Shown here piece after piece: positions 37,107 to 50,047 of a DNA stretch of 64,000 nucleotides. Below the pieces are notes generated by a model. That model saw nothing but the letters and a program-made list of their open reading frames with translations, made no database searches and had not been told where the DNA came from. The number at the start of each line of letters is the position of its first letter. The stretch's first letter is position 1. The stretch spans positions 548,501 through 612,500 of the forward strand of contig JARHVA010002004.1 of assembly GCA_037957365.1 (NCBI GenBank). The letters run 5' to 3'. Both the position numbers and the translations under genes were made by a program. The stretch is from Torreya grandis (Eukaryota > Streptophyta > Pinopsida > Cupressales > Taxaceae).

Positions 37107-38710
37107 CAATGATGTCAAAATAAAATCTAAGCCTTAATCATTTTGAAATAATAACCGAAAATACTAAAAAAAACATATTTCACCATTTACAAAAAAATCA
37201 TAAGAAAAATACAAATATTACAAACAAAAAAAAACCTGTGAGGCTCATGATGAGTAGATGTAATCCCAAAAATCATCAAAATAAATCATAGATGGATAAA
37301 AATATTTATTTTTAATAGACATTTCAAATAATATTCATCTTATAAGGTTAATTGTCATTGTTAAGGTGTGTTCACCCTTTTGAATAGTCTTACAACTGCA
37401 ACTTCTTTCCCCCACATTTATGCTTGGGGAATATTATCATTATTATCTCAACTAGCATCTAGAGCATTTCATCCCCTCATCATCTTGATCCTCACCCCAT
37501 GCTGTCTTTTCGAGTGGCCATTTGGTTTATTCCTATATGCATACCCCATCGAAGGGGTAATCATTTTCATTTGAAGGACCATTACTCCCCACTTCATAAG
37601 TCATAATTCTCTTTCAAAGAGGGTCAAATGTATACATCTAAACCTTCTCACCCTAACCTTTCAACTAATTCAATCATTTAATAAAATTAGTCCCATAATA
37701 ATGGTCTTTATTAAATAATTAAAATCGATTCCACATTTAATATTTCTTACATCATGCAGACCCTCCTACACCCCCATGATATATTAATCCCTTGATTATC
37801 CCAATAACATCCCGTTAAATTACTAATCCCACCGCATTAATTAATGACTTGGCAATATAAAATTCAAAATATTTTATCTACCCCATAGTCCCCCACCTCC
37901 TTGCCTAAGCCAACCTATCCATAGCCTCTCCTACACACCTACATCCTTAAACCTCCCTAAACCACTTAAATTAATCCCAATTAACACCTAATCAAATATA
38001 GAAGGTTATAAAATTTACATCCTCCTCTACCTTTATATAATTCTCTAAAACTAGAGAATTCTTATGAATGTAAAATTCATTTTAATCCTCTCCCATTACC
38101 TTGTAAATAACTAAGCATAGAGCAATGTGGAACTAAATTGAAAGCATTGGAACTTTCAAATGTATATATAAGATCTCTTAGCCTTCATACCCTCATTTCA
38201 TCCCCATTATCCTTTTATCCAAGAAGCTATTAATCCTTTCATGCTTAGTTGATATTTTGAAGCCAACATTATCAAGCAATCCAATAAGCAAGCCAATAAT
38301 CCTTGAAGAATCCATTTAAAGACCTTGGAGGGAAGATAAGAGAATCTAGATCATATTAAGAATCTTCTTATAATTTTTTATAGGTTTCATATTATCTCCC
38401 TTTGATATTTTTTATAACTTTTTGGTTAAGTACTATATATAGTTTATTAAATCTATAGCTCAAAATTTATAAGCATACACCATCTATTGAAAAATTAACC
38501 TTAAATGGTTCGTAATTTTTGTAACCCAAAATCATTCATTCTAAATGAGTCACACATCAACAACACTAAACTAAACTACATTCACTATCATTGAAGAAAT
38601 CATAGAATCATTCACATATTGACATTTTTAAAAACAAATAATCAAATCTTGAATAATAAAATAAAACCCATAACACTAAGAAAATTTCCATTCTTTAAAA
38701 AATCTCACTT
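37107..38710. repeat. Array spacer between E2 and E3
   Basis: About 1.6 kb: right flank to 37335, unit junction, then the left-flank block and left flank. Close relatives lie at 43031-44635 and 50048-51675. It is pyrimidine-rich on the plus strand and non-coding as far as can be seen. Confidence 0.85.
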
Positions 38711-38803
38711 TTAAGTGTTAAGAATATTGAATGCATAATTTTTTAAAATAAGATAAAGATAGAAATGAAATGCATAAACCAAAACAAGAGACAAATATAG
38801 ATC

Positions 38804-41800
38804 TATAGGATTGTATCTTGTATGGATATTTTCTAACTTTAGTTGACCATCCTCTGAAACTGAATGAATGAAGTGATACCTTAGTTGTATATGTTTATTT
38901 ATTTAATGGAATGATTAGTACTTTTCTAAATGAATCATAATCTACATACAACTATACAACCTAAAATATTCCATATTTTAACTCAACTTTTCCATGAACT
39001 ATTACATCCATATCATCTCCTTGCTTGCTTCAGTAGCTACAACATATTATCCCTTTGTAGTTGACAAATGAAATACTTCTATATTTTTGAAATATAACTA
39101 ACTGTTATGTCACCAATATTGAATTCATAACTTTTGGTGTTCCTCTTACCATCTAAATCTCTAACCATGTTTGCATCCACAAATCCTTGTAGGTTAACAT
39201 CTGACCCTTTATAACATAATTATCGAACAATGGTCCCTCTGAAATAATTGAGAAACCAGTTGAATACATCCCAATGATCCTTTGTTAGATTATTCATAAA
39301 CCCATTCAAAACTACCACTAAATGCATAATGTATTGTCTCATGCACATCATAATGTACATTAAACTTCCAAATGCTCAATCATAGGGCACTTTAGACATA
39401 TAATTGATTTATTTTTGCATTTTAGGACTCTATTGTTTGTTCAATTTGATGTTCCCTCTCAAGTGTGTAATCACTAGGTTTACATCTTACATATTGAACC
39501 TAACTAACACCTTCTTGATGTATTCTTATTGAGACAATGTCAATTTTCTATTTTCCCTATCTCTGGTTATTCTCAAATCAAGTATTTGTTTTGTAGCACC
39601 CAAATCCTTCATAGCAAACGAATTTGATATTTTTTTATTTTGAGATCATTTATATCATGCATGTTAGACACTAAAAAAATCATTTCATCTACATACAATA
39701 AAAATATAATATATATGCCATTATCTAATCTCTTAAAATCTACACAATGGTCAAAATAACATCTACTATAACCTTATTCTGTCATAAACATTTCAAATTT
39801 CAAATACCATTGCCTTGGAGATTTCTTTAGGCCATACAAGCTCTTCTTCAACCTTCCCACCATTTTCTCCTTATCATTGACTTTGTATTCCTATGGCTTC
39901 TCTATATATATGTTTTTTCTTCCAAGTCACCATGAAGGAAAATAGTCTTCACATCCAACTATTGAAGGTGTAAATCTTCTACTATTACCAAAGTTAAAAC
40001 AGTTCTTATGGAAGTCATTTTAACAATTGGATAAAATATTTCATCAAGATCTATACCTTTTTTTTGTGTAAACCCCTTTAAAACAAGTATGGCCTTATAC
40101 CTTTTTCTCACCATTCTTTTCGGTTTATACATGCATTGCTTATTTGTAGGTTTCTAGGTTACCACCATCAATCAATAATAAATAATAAAGTGAAGGAAAG
40201 TATCATTCAGGGAGTCTACCTACTATAAAAGATATTTTGACTATACTTTTGTTAGTTTAAAGTACTTTTTATTATTGTAGTTGTTTCATGTTTAATATTA
40301 TATCACTTTTAGAATTTTATTTCTAGTGATTTCATCAAGTACAACATATTCTATATTTGGATTTTCTTGTTTCTTTCACTACAGCTGATCTCTATACATA
40401 ACCTTCTCATTAAACATCACATCTCTACTCCTAATTATTTTATGATTTTCAAAATCCCATAAATAGTAACAAAAATCATTAAATCCATGTTTAAAAAAAT
40501 TAAATTAATTAGATTTTTCTTCAAGCTTGGTTCTATTTTATTTATCAATATGGACAATGCTTCACAAAAGAATGTCTTTAAAAATGAATAGTCTAACTTT
40601 ATACATGTCCATACTTCCTCTAGAATGCTAGCATCCAAATGAATTAAAAGCCTTCTTTTTACTAAGTAAATAAAAGTATCCATAACATCTATCCAAAACT
40701 ATAAGGGCAATCTTGCATGCAATATCATCCTCCTTGCACACTCCATGATTGTTATATTAATCCTTTCTAATGCATCATTTTGTTGTGGTGTTCTTGAAAC
40801 CATCTTCTATCGATGAATCCCATAGTATGACCCATAATTATCAAATTCCTTTTTGTATATTTCACCTCCATTATTTGATCACACACAGTTTAACTTATTG
40901 CCTATCTCAATCTCAACCAAAGATTTCCATTTAATAAATTTATTAAAAACATAACTTTTTTCATATGAAATAAAACCAATTTTTTCTATTTCATCATCAA
41001 TAAAACTAACATAATAATAAGAGCCACAAATAGATGATACCTAAGCTAGTACCCATATATTTGTGTGTAAAAGATCTAAATTTTCATCCTTCTTTGTCTT
41101 CCCAACTCTGAGAAATATGACTCTCTTCTATTTTACATAAATAGAGTGCTTAAAAAAATCCAAATCCACCTTCTTTAAATCTAGCAACAAATTATTTGAG
41201 TGGAAAAATTTCATGCCCTTCTCACTAATGTACCCAAGTCTGTGGTGCCATAATTTTATATCCTCTTCATTAGAATATAAAGTAATGGAATAGTTAATAT
41301 TACCTATATATAAATTTAATGTACCTACCTTTTCTACTTTTTATATTACCAATGATCCTATAGTGACATTCCTTGAATTTTCTACAAATGTAAGTATATA
41401 ACCTTCACTTCCAAACTACCCTCCTAAAATTAGATTTCTTCACAATTAAGAAACATGCCTCACATTACTTAGCAACCATTTATTTCTATTCTATAATTTT
41501 TCTATATCTTACCCTTTCCAACAATTTTACAAGGTTGACCATCACCAAAATAATCTTTTTAAAAATCACATTGAACATAGTCTTGAAAATATTTCCTATG
41601 GGGTGTAACATGAAATGAAGCCCTTGAATCTAACACCCAAGAATAATTAATATTATCTAATGAAATGATTAAAATATCTTGCAACCCATTACTTTCTTGT
41701 TTACTTCTTGACATTTTTCTTGTTGTCCTCCTTTTGTCCTCTTCAAAACCAACAGCATTTCTTCAGTTATCCTTTTTTGCCACACATCTAGCACACCAAC

Positions 41801-42540
41801 ATTCATCTGGATTTGGATATGCCCTTCCTAAAATTCCCATGATTCCCTGTGCCTTTTTCTCTATCAATTTTTTCTCTCCTATTCTCCATAGTCAAAACCT
41901 TATGACGTCTCACCTATGAATTTCTATCTCATTTTCTCATTAATAATAACACCAATAACATCATCAAACTTATAAGTGTTTGAATCAAATATAAAATTAC
42001 TCACAACTATGACCAATTCATTCCAGCTTTCTATCAATGAGCATAGAATCAAAAGATCCCTAAAATGGTCCTTAATGTTTACTCCTACAGAGCTTAAATG
42101 ATTTGTGACAATGTCAAATTCATTTAAATGTTCATCAACATACCCACTTTTTGACTTCTTCATATTAAATAAATACTTTATAATAAATACCTTGTTTTAG
42201 GTTTAAGGTTTTTTTCAAAACCTATATAATGCCTTTATCACATCCATTATTGTCTTTTATTTTGAAATATTGAAGGCCATAGACATTACCAAGCATAACC
42301 ATATTGTTCCTAGTGCCTTTCATTCAAGAACCTCCCATTATTTATTGTTCATAGTCACTGACTTGTTTTCTATTTCATTTAATTACAAGTAAATATCTTT
42401 GTGATATGGATAGTCCTCCATTTTGATCTTCCAGAGTTGGTAGTTTTGGAAATTGAACTTCTCAAACTTAAAATTACCTTCTTCCACCATTACTCTAATT
42501 CAAACTAGGAACCCTCTTTTCCCACAATTTCATTTGCCAA
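38804..42540 (-). pseudogene. copia gag-pol relic of E3
   Basis: From high to low: UBN2-type gag (42163-41924, with YVDEHLNEFDIVTNHLSSVG and LLILCSLIESWNELV), the best preserved gag in the array; zinc knuckle (about 41830-41740); protease with DSR in place of DSG (about 41625); pre-integrase and integrase regions (41380-40370); reverse transcriptase (about 40110-39430) with the catalytic box YVDE (about 39690); RNase H (39420-39050). Roughly 170 bp that the other copies have at the start of RT is missing near 40115. Confidence 0.87.
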
Positions 42541-42565
42541 ATAAACCTTTAGATCTGATACCAAT

Positions 42566-43025
42566 TGTTAAGAATATACAACATAGAGTAACATTAATAA
42601 AATAAATACAAAAGGAAAATACAAAAAACACAACACAAGAGAAACACAAATTTAATGTGGTTCTCCCAAAATGGGCTACGTCCACATAGAAAAAGCTATT
42701 TCTTCTCTTTTTTAGTTCCAAAATGAAGGAATAAACTTGTAATACATCCACTGCAATGTCCTTTTCAATCACACTCACCATGATTATAATGCTCTCATAT
42801 CAAAAGAAGGTTACATATTAAGGAAAAATGCACCAAAAAAATTTCTATCATTAGATTTGAGAACTAATAGTGGATTTTCTAGATTTACTATGAAATCAAA
42901 ATATTTTACAATGCATTTCTAACCTCCGAGACCCCCATGGTGACCTTAGTCAGGGGAATTGGCCCCCGACACCCCCCATATTGAGAATAGGGCATTATAA
43001 TAAGATAAGACTCCACCATCTAATA
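42566..43025 (-). repeat. 5' LTR of E3
   Basis: 460 bp, beginning TGTTAAGAATATACAACATA and followed by target-site copy GTAAG. Confidence 0.88.
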
Positions 43026-43030
43026 GTAAG

Positions 43031-44635
43031 AAACAATGTCCAAATAAAATCTAATAATTAATCATTTTGTAATAATAACATAAAATACTAAAAAATAACA
43101 TATTTTACCATTTATAAAAAATTCATAAAAAAAAGTCCAAGATTACTAAAACAAAAAACCTATGAGGCTCATGATGAGTAGATGTAATCCAAAGAACCAT
43201 CAGAATAAAACACAGATGCATACAAGTATTTGTTTCTTAATAGACATTTCAAACAATATTCATCTTATAAGGTTAATAATGATTGCTAAGGTGTGTTCAC
43301 CCTTAGGAATAGTCTTACACCTGCAACCTCTTTCCCTCATATTTATGGTTGAGGAATCTTATCATTATTATCTCAACTAGCATATTGAGCATTCCATCCC
43401 CTCATCATCTTGATCCTCACACCATGATGTCTTTTCGAGTTGCCATTTAGTTTATTCCTATCCGCATACCCCATCAAGGGGGTAATGGTTTTTATTTGAA
43501 GGACCATTACTCCCCACTTTTTCTTTTGTAATGATCTTTGAAATAGGTTAAAATGTATACATCTAAATATTCTCACCCTAACCTTTACACTAATTATATC
43601 ATTTATTAAAATTAATCAGGTAATGATATTCCTAATTTAATAATTAAATTCCATTTCCTATTAAATAACTCCTACATCGTGCAGACCTTCCTACACCACC
43701 ATGCTATATTAATCTATTGATTATCATAATAACATCTTATTAAATCACTAATCCCACCAAATTAATTAACCACTTTCCAATTTAAGATTCAAAATATTGT
43801 ACCAACTCCCTAATCCCCCACCTCTTTGCCTAAGCCAACCTATCCATAGCCTGTCCTACACACCTACATTCTTAAAACTCTTTAAAGATCTCAAATTAAT
43901 CCCTATTAACCCCTAATAAATTCTAGAATCTTATAAAATTTTCATCCTCCTCTAACTTTATATAATCCTTTAAAACTACATAATTTTTATGAATGTAAAA
44001 TTCATTTTAATCCTCTCCCACCACCCTATAAATAACTAAGCATAGAGCTATGTGGAACTAACTTGAAATCCTTGAAACTTTTAAATCTATATATAAGATC
44101 TCTTAGCCTTCATACTCTTATTTCATCCCCATTATCCTTCCATCCAATAATCTATTAATCCTTTCATGCTAAGTTGAGATATTGAATCCAACATTATCAA
44201 GTAATGCAACAAGCAAGACAATAATCCTTGAAGAATCCATTTAATGATCTTGAATGGAAGATAAGAGAATCAAGATGATAGTAAGAATCTTCTTATAATT
44301 TCTGATTGCTTCCATATTTTCACCTTTTGATTTTTTTTATAGCTTTTTGGTTAAGTTACTATATATAGTATATTGAATCCATAGCTTAAAATTTACAAGC
44401 ATACACCATCTATTGAAAAATTAACATTAAATGGTTAATAATTTTTGAATCCCAAAATCATTTATTCTAAATGACTCACACATAGACAACACTTATTTAA
44501 ACTACATTCACTATCATTGAAGAAATCATAGAATTATTACATATTGACATTTTTAAAAACAAACAATCAAATCTTGAATAATAAAATAAAACCTATAATA
44601 CTAAAAAAGCATCCTTTCTTTAAAAAATCTCACTT
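43031..44635. repeat. Array spacer between E3 and E4
   Basis: Same content and junction (43260/43261) as the spacers at 37107-38710 and 50048-51675. Confidence 0.85.
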
Positions 44636-44640
44636 GTATG

Positions 44641-45048
44641 TTTTAGGAATATGGAACACATAACAATTTTTAATAAAATAAAGACAAATAAAATGGATAA
44701 AACACAACACAAGAGAAATATATATATTTAATGTAGTTCACCTAAAATGGGATACATTGACATAGAAATAGTCAGTTCTTCTCTTATTTAGTCTCATAAA
44801 TGAAAGGATAAACAAGTAATATATCGAGTGCAATTTTTTCTTCACTCACACTCCATGTGTAATAGTGTTTACAATTCAATCATATCAAATAAGGTTACAT
44901 ATTATGGAAAAAAATGCACCAATATAATTTATACCATTAGATTTATGACCTAATATTCAATGGCCCAAATTTACTATGAAATTACAATATTTTACAGTGC
45001 ATTTTTCACTCACTTAGACCCCTATGGTGAGCTTAGTGAGGGGGAGCT

Positions 45049-45080
<32 letters not shown>

Positions 45081-45157
45081 ACCAAACACACATAGAGTCC
45101 ACACCCCCCCTTTCATGATCTGGGCATTATAATGGGATTAGGCTTTACCATCCAACA
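44641..45157 (-). repeat. 3' LTR of E4 with poly-C tract
   Basis: Ends CCAACA|ATCTCC in plus orientation, the LTR/polypurine-tract junction. Confidence 0.88.
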
Positions 45158-45650
45158 ATCTCCTACTTGGAGATCAATTGTTGTAACTCCACCACTAGTC
45201 CTCTTCCTTGGAATTTTCTTTGAAATTTAACCCTGAAATATTTCCCATGTTATTTGTTCTTCATAAATACATATTGATGTTTATCATATGAGGTTACATA
45301 TTAGGGAAAAAATTCACCAATATAATTCATACCATTAGATCTATGACCTAATATTCAATGGCCCAAATTTACTATGAAATTACAATATTTTGCAATGCAT
45401 TTTTCACCCCCTTAGACCCCTATGGTGAGCTTAGTGAGGTGTATTTACCATCCCCCCGACATGCTCCCTAACCCCTTCCATCATCTAGGCATTATAATGA
45501 GATTAGGCTCTACCATCCAACAATCTCCCACTTGGAGATCGATTGCTATAACTCCACCACTACTACTCTTCCTTGGAATTTTCATTGAAATTAAACCCTG
45601 ACATATTTCTCACATTCTTTGTTATTCAAAAAGACCTATTGATGTTTATC
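44884..45650. repeat. Tandem duplication across the 3' LTR and polypurine tract of E4
   Basis: 44884-45283 and 45284-45650 are two copies of the same stretch: late LTR, polypurine tract and adjoining internal sequence. Both contain ATTCAATGGCCCAAATTTAC and CTTGGAGATC. The poly-C run is present only in the first copy. Confidence 0.85.
45050..45080 (+). repeat. Poly-C tract, 31 nt
   Basis: Uninterrupted run of 31 C. The matching positions in other LTR copies have short, interrupted C-rich stretches, for example 12 C at about 32599-32610. Confidence 0.9.
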
Positions 45651-45959
45651 AACTTTTAAAATTCTCTTTTTTTTATTATCTTTATTAGTATATCTGTAGG
45701 ATTCTATCTTGTATGGATCTTTTCCAACATCAGTTGACCATCTTCCAAAACTGGAAGAATGAATTGATACCTAAGTTGTATATGTTTGTTTCTTTAATGG
45801 AACACTTAGTAATTTAACTCTTTAATATAGATACAACTATATAACGTAAAATATTCCATATTTTAACTCAACTCTTTAATGAATTGTTGCATCCATCTCA
45901 TCTCCTTGCTTTTTTTTGCAGCTACAACATATTATTCCTTTGCAGTTGAAAAATGAGCT

Positions 45960-48900
45960 ACTTTCATATTTTTGAAATCTAACTAACTGTTATGTCACCA
46001 ATAGTGAATACATAACCCATGGTGCTCCTTTTGCCATCTAAATCTCTAACCATGTCTACATCAACATATCCTTGTAGGTTAACATTTGACCCTTTATAAC
46101 ATAATTATCTATTAGTGGTGGCTCTCAAGTATTTGAGAAACCACTTGAATAAATCCCAATTCTCCCATCTTATAATATTCATAAACGCACTGACAACTCC
46201 CACTTAATTCACAATGTCTTATCTCATGCACACCATAGCATACATTAAACATCCAAATGCTCAATCATAGGGAACTTTGGACATGTAATTGATTTATTTT
46301 TACATTTTAGGACTCTATTCTTTGTTTAATTTGAAGTGCCCTCGCAAATGTGTACTCACTAGTTTTATATCTTACATATTGATCTAACACCTTCTTGATG
46401 CATTCTTATTGAGACAATGTCAATTTTCTATTTTCCTTATCTCTTGTTATTCTCATACCAAGGATTTATTTTGTAGCACCTAAATCTTTCATAGAAAATG
46501 AATTTACTAGTTTTATTTTGAGATCATTTATATCATGCATGTCAGAACCTAAAAAAATCATGTCATCTACATATAATTAAAAGGTAGTATATATGCCATT
46601 ATCTAATCTCCTAAAATAGACACAACGGTCAAAATGACATCTACTATAACCTTGTCCTATCATACACATGTCAAATTTTAAATACCATTGGCTTGGACAT
46701 TGATTTAGGCCATACAAACTCTTCTCCAACCTTCACATCATTTTCTCCTTTCCATTGACTTTTTATTCCTATGGTTTTGCTCCATATATATTTCCTCTTC
46801 CAAGTCACCATGAAGGAAAATAGTCTTCACATCCAACTATTCAAGGTGTAAATCTTATACCATTACCAAACATAAAATAGTTCTTATGGAAGTCATTTTA
46901 ACAACTGGAGAAAATATTTCATCAAGATTTATACCTTTTCTTTGTGAAAACCCCTTTAAAACAACTATGGTATTGTACCTCTTTTTGCCTCCATCTTCTT
47001 CCTTTAACCTATAAACCCATTTATTTTACAATGCTCTTTTATCTATAGGCAATTGAACCAAATCCCAAGTTTGGTTATGTATGAAGGAGTTCATCGCATT
47101 TTTCATTCCTTTCTCTACCTTCTTTTTGGTTTCTACATGCATTTCTTATTCATAGGTTTCTAGCTCACCACCATCAATCAATAATAAATAATAATGTGAA
47201 AGAGAGTATCATTCAGGGAATCTACCTACTCTAGTAGATCTTACTACACTTTCATGAGTTTAAGGTACTTTTTATTATTGTAGTTGTTCCACATTTAATA
47301 TTATATCATTTTTGGAATTTTATTTTTAGTGATTTCATCACGTACAACATATTCTATATTTGGATTTTCTTGTTTCTTTCACTGCAACTGATCTCTATAC
47401 ATAACCTTCTCATTAAACATCACATCTCGACTCCTAATGATTTTATGATTTTCAAAATCCCATAAATAGTAACAAAAATCTTTAAATCCATTTTTAATAA
47501 AAGTAAATTTATTGGATATTTCTTTAAGCTTGGTTCTATTTTATTTATCAATATGGACAAATGCTTCACAACAGAAAGTCCTTAAAAATGAATAGTCTAT
47601 CTTTATACCTATCCATGATTCCTCTAGAATGCCACCATCCAAAGGAATTAAAATCATTATATTTATTAAGTAAACAATAGTATCCATAGCATCTATCCAA
47701 AACTGTAAGTGCAAACTTGCATGCAATATCATGTTCCTTGCACACTCCATGATTGTCCTATTCATCCTTTCTAACACGTGATTTTTATATTGTGTTCTTG
47801 AAACCATATTTTATCTATAAATCCCATGGGATGAACCATAATTATCAAATTCATTATTGTAATATTCACCTCCATTATCTGATCTCACACACTTTAACTT
47901 ATTTCCTATCTCATTCTCAACCAAAGCTTTCTAGTTCACAAAAGTATTAAAAACATCAATTTTTTTTCATATGAACTAAACCCAAAATTTTCTAGTTCAT
48001 CATCAGTAAAACTAACATAATAAGAATAACAACAAGTGAATGATACATAAGCAAGTACCCATACATTTGTGTACAAAATATATAACTTTTCATCCTTCTT
48101 TATCTTTCTGACTCTGAGAAATCTGACTCTCTTCTATTTTCCATACATAGAATGCGCAAAAAATCCAAATCCACCTTCTTTAAATCTAGAAAAAAATTAT
48201 TTTTTTGGGGAAATTGTATCCCCTTCTCACTCATGTACCCATGTCTATGGTGCCATAATTTTATATTCTCTTCTGTAGAAGATATAGGAGTTGGAGAGTC
48301 AACATTACCTATATATAAATTTAATGTACCTACCTTTTCTACTTTTGATATTACCAATGATCCTTTCATGACCTTCCATTAATTTTATACAAATGTAACT
48401 ATGCAACCTTCACTTCCAAACTACCCTCTTGAAATTATATTTCTTCATAATTTAGATACGTGCCTCACATTATTTAGTAACCATTTATTTTGATTCCACA
48501 ATTTTATCTGTATCTTACTCTTTCCAATAATTTTACAAGGTTCACCATCACCAAAATAAACTTGTCAAAAATCATATTGAACATAGTGTTGAAAATATAT
48601 CCAATGGGGTGTAGCATGAAATGAAGCCCCTAAATCTAACACCCATCAATAGTTAATATTATCTAATGAAAGGATTAAAATATCTTGTAACACATCACCT
48701 TCTACATTTACTTCCTGATATTTATCTTGTTGTCCTTCTCCTTTTTCTCCTCTTCAAACCCAACAATATTTCATTAAGTGTCCTTGCTTCCCACACATCT
48801 AGCATGCCAACATTCCTCTAGATTTGAATCTACAATTACTAGACTTTCCATGATTCCCCAAGCCATTTTCTCTATCATTTTTTCATATCCTATTGTCTAG

Positions 48901-49560
48901 AGGCAAAAAATTACCTGAAGTCTCACCTATGCATTTTTTTCTTATTTTCTCATTTAGAATAACACCAATAACATCATCAAACTTTAAACTATTTGAATTA
49001 GAGATAAAATTGCTCACAACTATGACCTAGTCATTCTAGCTTTCTAGCAATGAACATAGAATAAAAGGAGCCCTAAATTGGTCTTTAATGTTTACTCATA
49101 CAGAGCTTAAATGATTTTTGACCATTATAAATTCATTTAAATGTTTAGCAACATACCCACCTTCTGACATCTTCATATTAAATAAATGCTTTATAATAAA
49201 TACCTTGTTTTAGGTTGAAGGTTTTTCTTACAACCTATCAGTTACCTTTATCACATCCATTATTGTCTTTTATTTTGAAATATTGAAGGCCATCAACATT
49301 ACCAGGAATAGCCATATTGTTCACATAGCCTTTCATTCAATAAACTCCCATTATTTATATTTCGTAGTCATCAAATTCATTGCTATTTCACCTAATGATA
49401 GGAAAATATCTATATGATATAGATAGTCCTCCATTTTCATCTTCCATAGTTGCTAGTTTTGGCCATTGAACTTCTCAACCATAAACTTGCCTTCTTCTAC
49501 CATTGCTCTCATTCAAACTAGGAACACTCTTTTCATATGATTTTATTTTCTAAATAAACC
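45960..49560 (-). pseudogene. copia gag-pol relic of E4
   Basis: From high to low: gag (about 49560-48930); zinc knuckle (48820-48740); protease with DLG in place of DSG (about 48640); the GAG-pre-integrase domain (48369-48100), with KVEKVGTLNLYIGNVDS and WHHRHGYMSEKG, in which one zinc-binding His is Tyr; integrase core end and C-terminal part (47807-47541), with ERMNRTIMECARNMILHAS retaining the third acidic residue; reverse transcriptase (about 47130-46290), which still has the YVDD box (about 46580-46565); RNase H (46280-45980). Stops and frame changes separate these parts. Confidence 0.88.
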
Positions 49561-49572
49561 TATGATACTGAT

Positions 49573-50042
49573 TTTTAGGATTATAGAACACAGAGCAATA
49601 TTAATAAAATAAATAAAAAAATAAAATACAAAGAAAATTACACAAAATAAACACAAATTTACTATGGGTCTCCCAAAATGGGTTACGTTCACATAGAAAT
49701 AGCTAGTTCTTCTCTTATTTAGTTTAAAAAATGAAGGAATAAACGTGTAATTCATCCACGGTAATGTCCTCTTGACTCATACTTAGTGTGTCACCATGAT
49801 TGCAATACCCTCATATCAAAAAATAAATAAAAATATTAGGTAAAAAAACAACAAAATAATTTCTATAATTAGATTTGTGACCTAATAGTGATTGTTCTAG
49901 ATTTACTATTAAATCATAATATTTCATTTTGAATTTTGAATTCCCTAGACCCCTATGCTGACCTTAGCGGGGGCCATTGCCCCCCACAGTCGCCATGTCT
50001 AGATCTTTGCATTATAATAAGATTAAACTCCACCATCCAATA
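49573..50042 (-). repeat. 5' LTR of E4
   Basis: 470 bp. It shares the 5'-LTR signature GTTCTAGATTTACTATTAAATC with other right-side LTRs rather than the signature of its own 3' LTR. Confidence 0.88.
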
Positions 50043-50047
50043 TTAAG

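Larger units (their letters stand above)
30797..37335. repeat. Tandem unit 1 (6,539 bp, carries copia E2)
   Basis: Starts CATTTTATAAGG and ends with the right-flank phrase ending in AATATT, directly followed by CATCTTATAAGG of unit 2. It contains 1.4 kb of left flank, E2 and 0.2 kb of right flank. Confidence 0.85.
38716..43025 (-). mobile_element. Ty1/copia retrotransposon relic E3
   Basis: Minus-strand copy with a truncated 3' LTR (38716-38803) that jumps directly into the RNase H side of the internal region, so about 400 bp of LTR and the polypurine tract are gone. Primer-binding site 42552-42563 (TGGTATCAGATC) and 5' LTR 42566-43025 remain. Target-site copies are TTAAG (38711-38715) and GTAAG (43026-43030). 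Confidence 0.9.
37336..43260. repeat. Tandem unit 2 (5,925 bp, carries copia E3)
   Basis: Bounded by the same AATATT|CATCTTATAAGG junction on both sides. Shorter than unit 1 because E3 has lost most of its 3' LTR and part of its RT. Confidence 0.85.
44641..50042 (-). mobile_element. Ty1/copia retrotransposon relic E4
   Basis: Minus-strand copy with both LTRs: 3' LTR 44641-45157 (517 bp, inflated by a poly-C run) and 5' LTR 49573-50042 (470 bp). The polypurine tract appears twice (complements of 45158-45166 and 45523-45531) because about 365-400 bp are tandemly duplicated. The primer-binding site near 49561-49571 is badly eroded. Target-site copies are GTATG (44636-44640) and TTAAG (50043-50047), both one or two changes from GTAAG. 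Confidence 0.9.
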
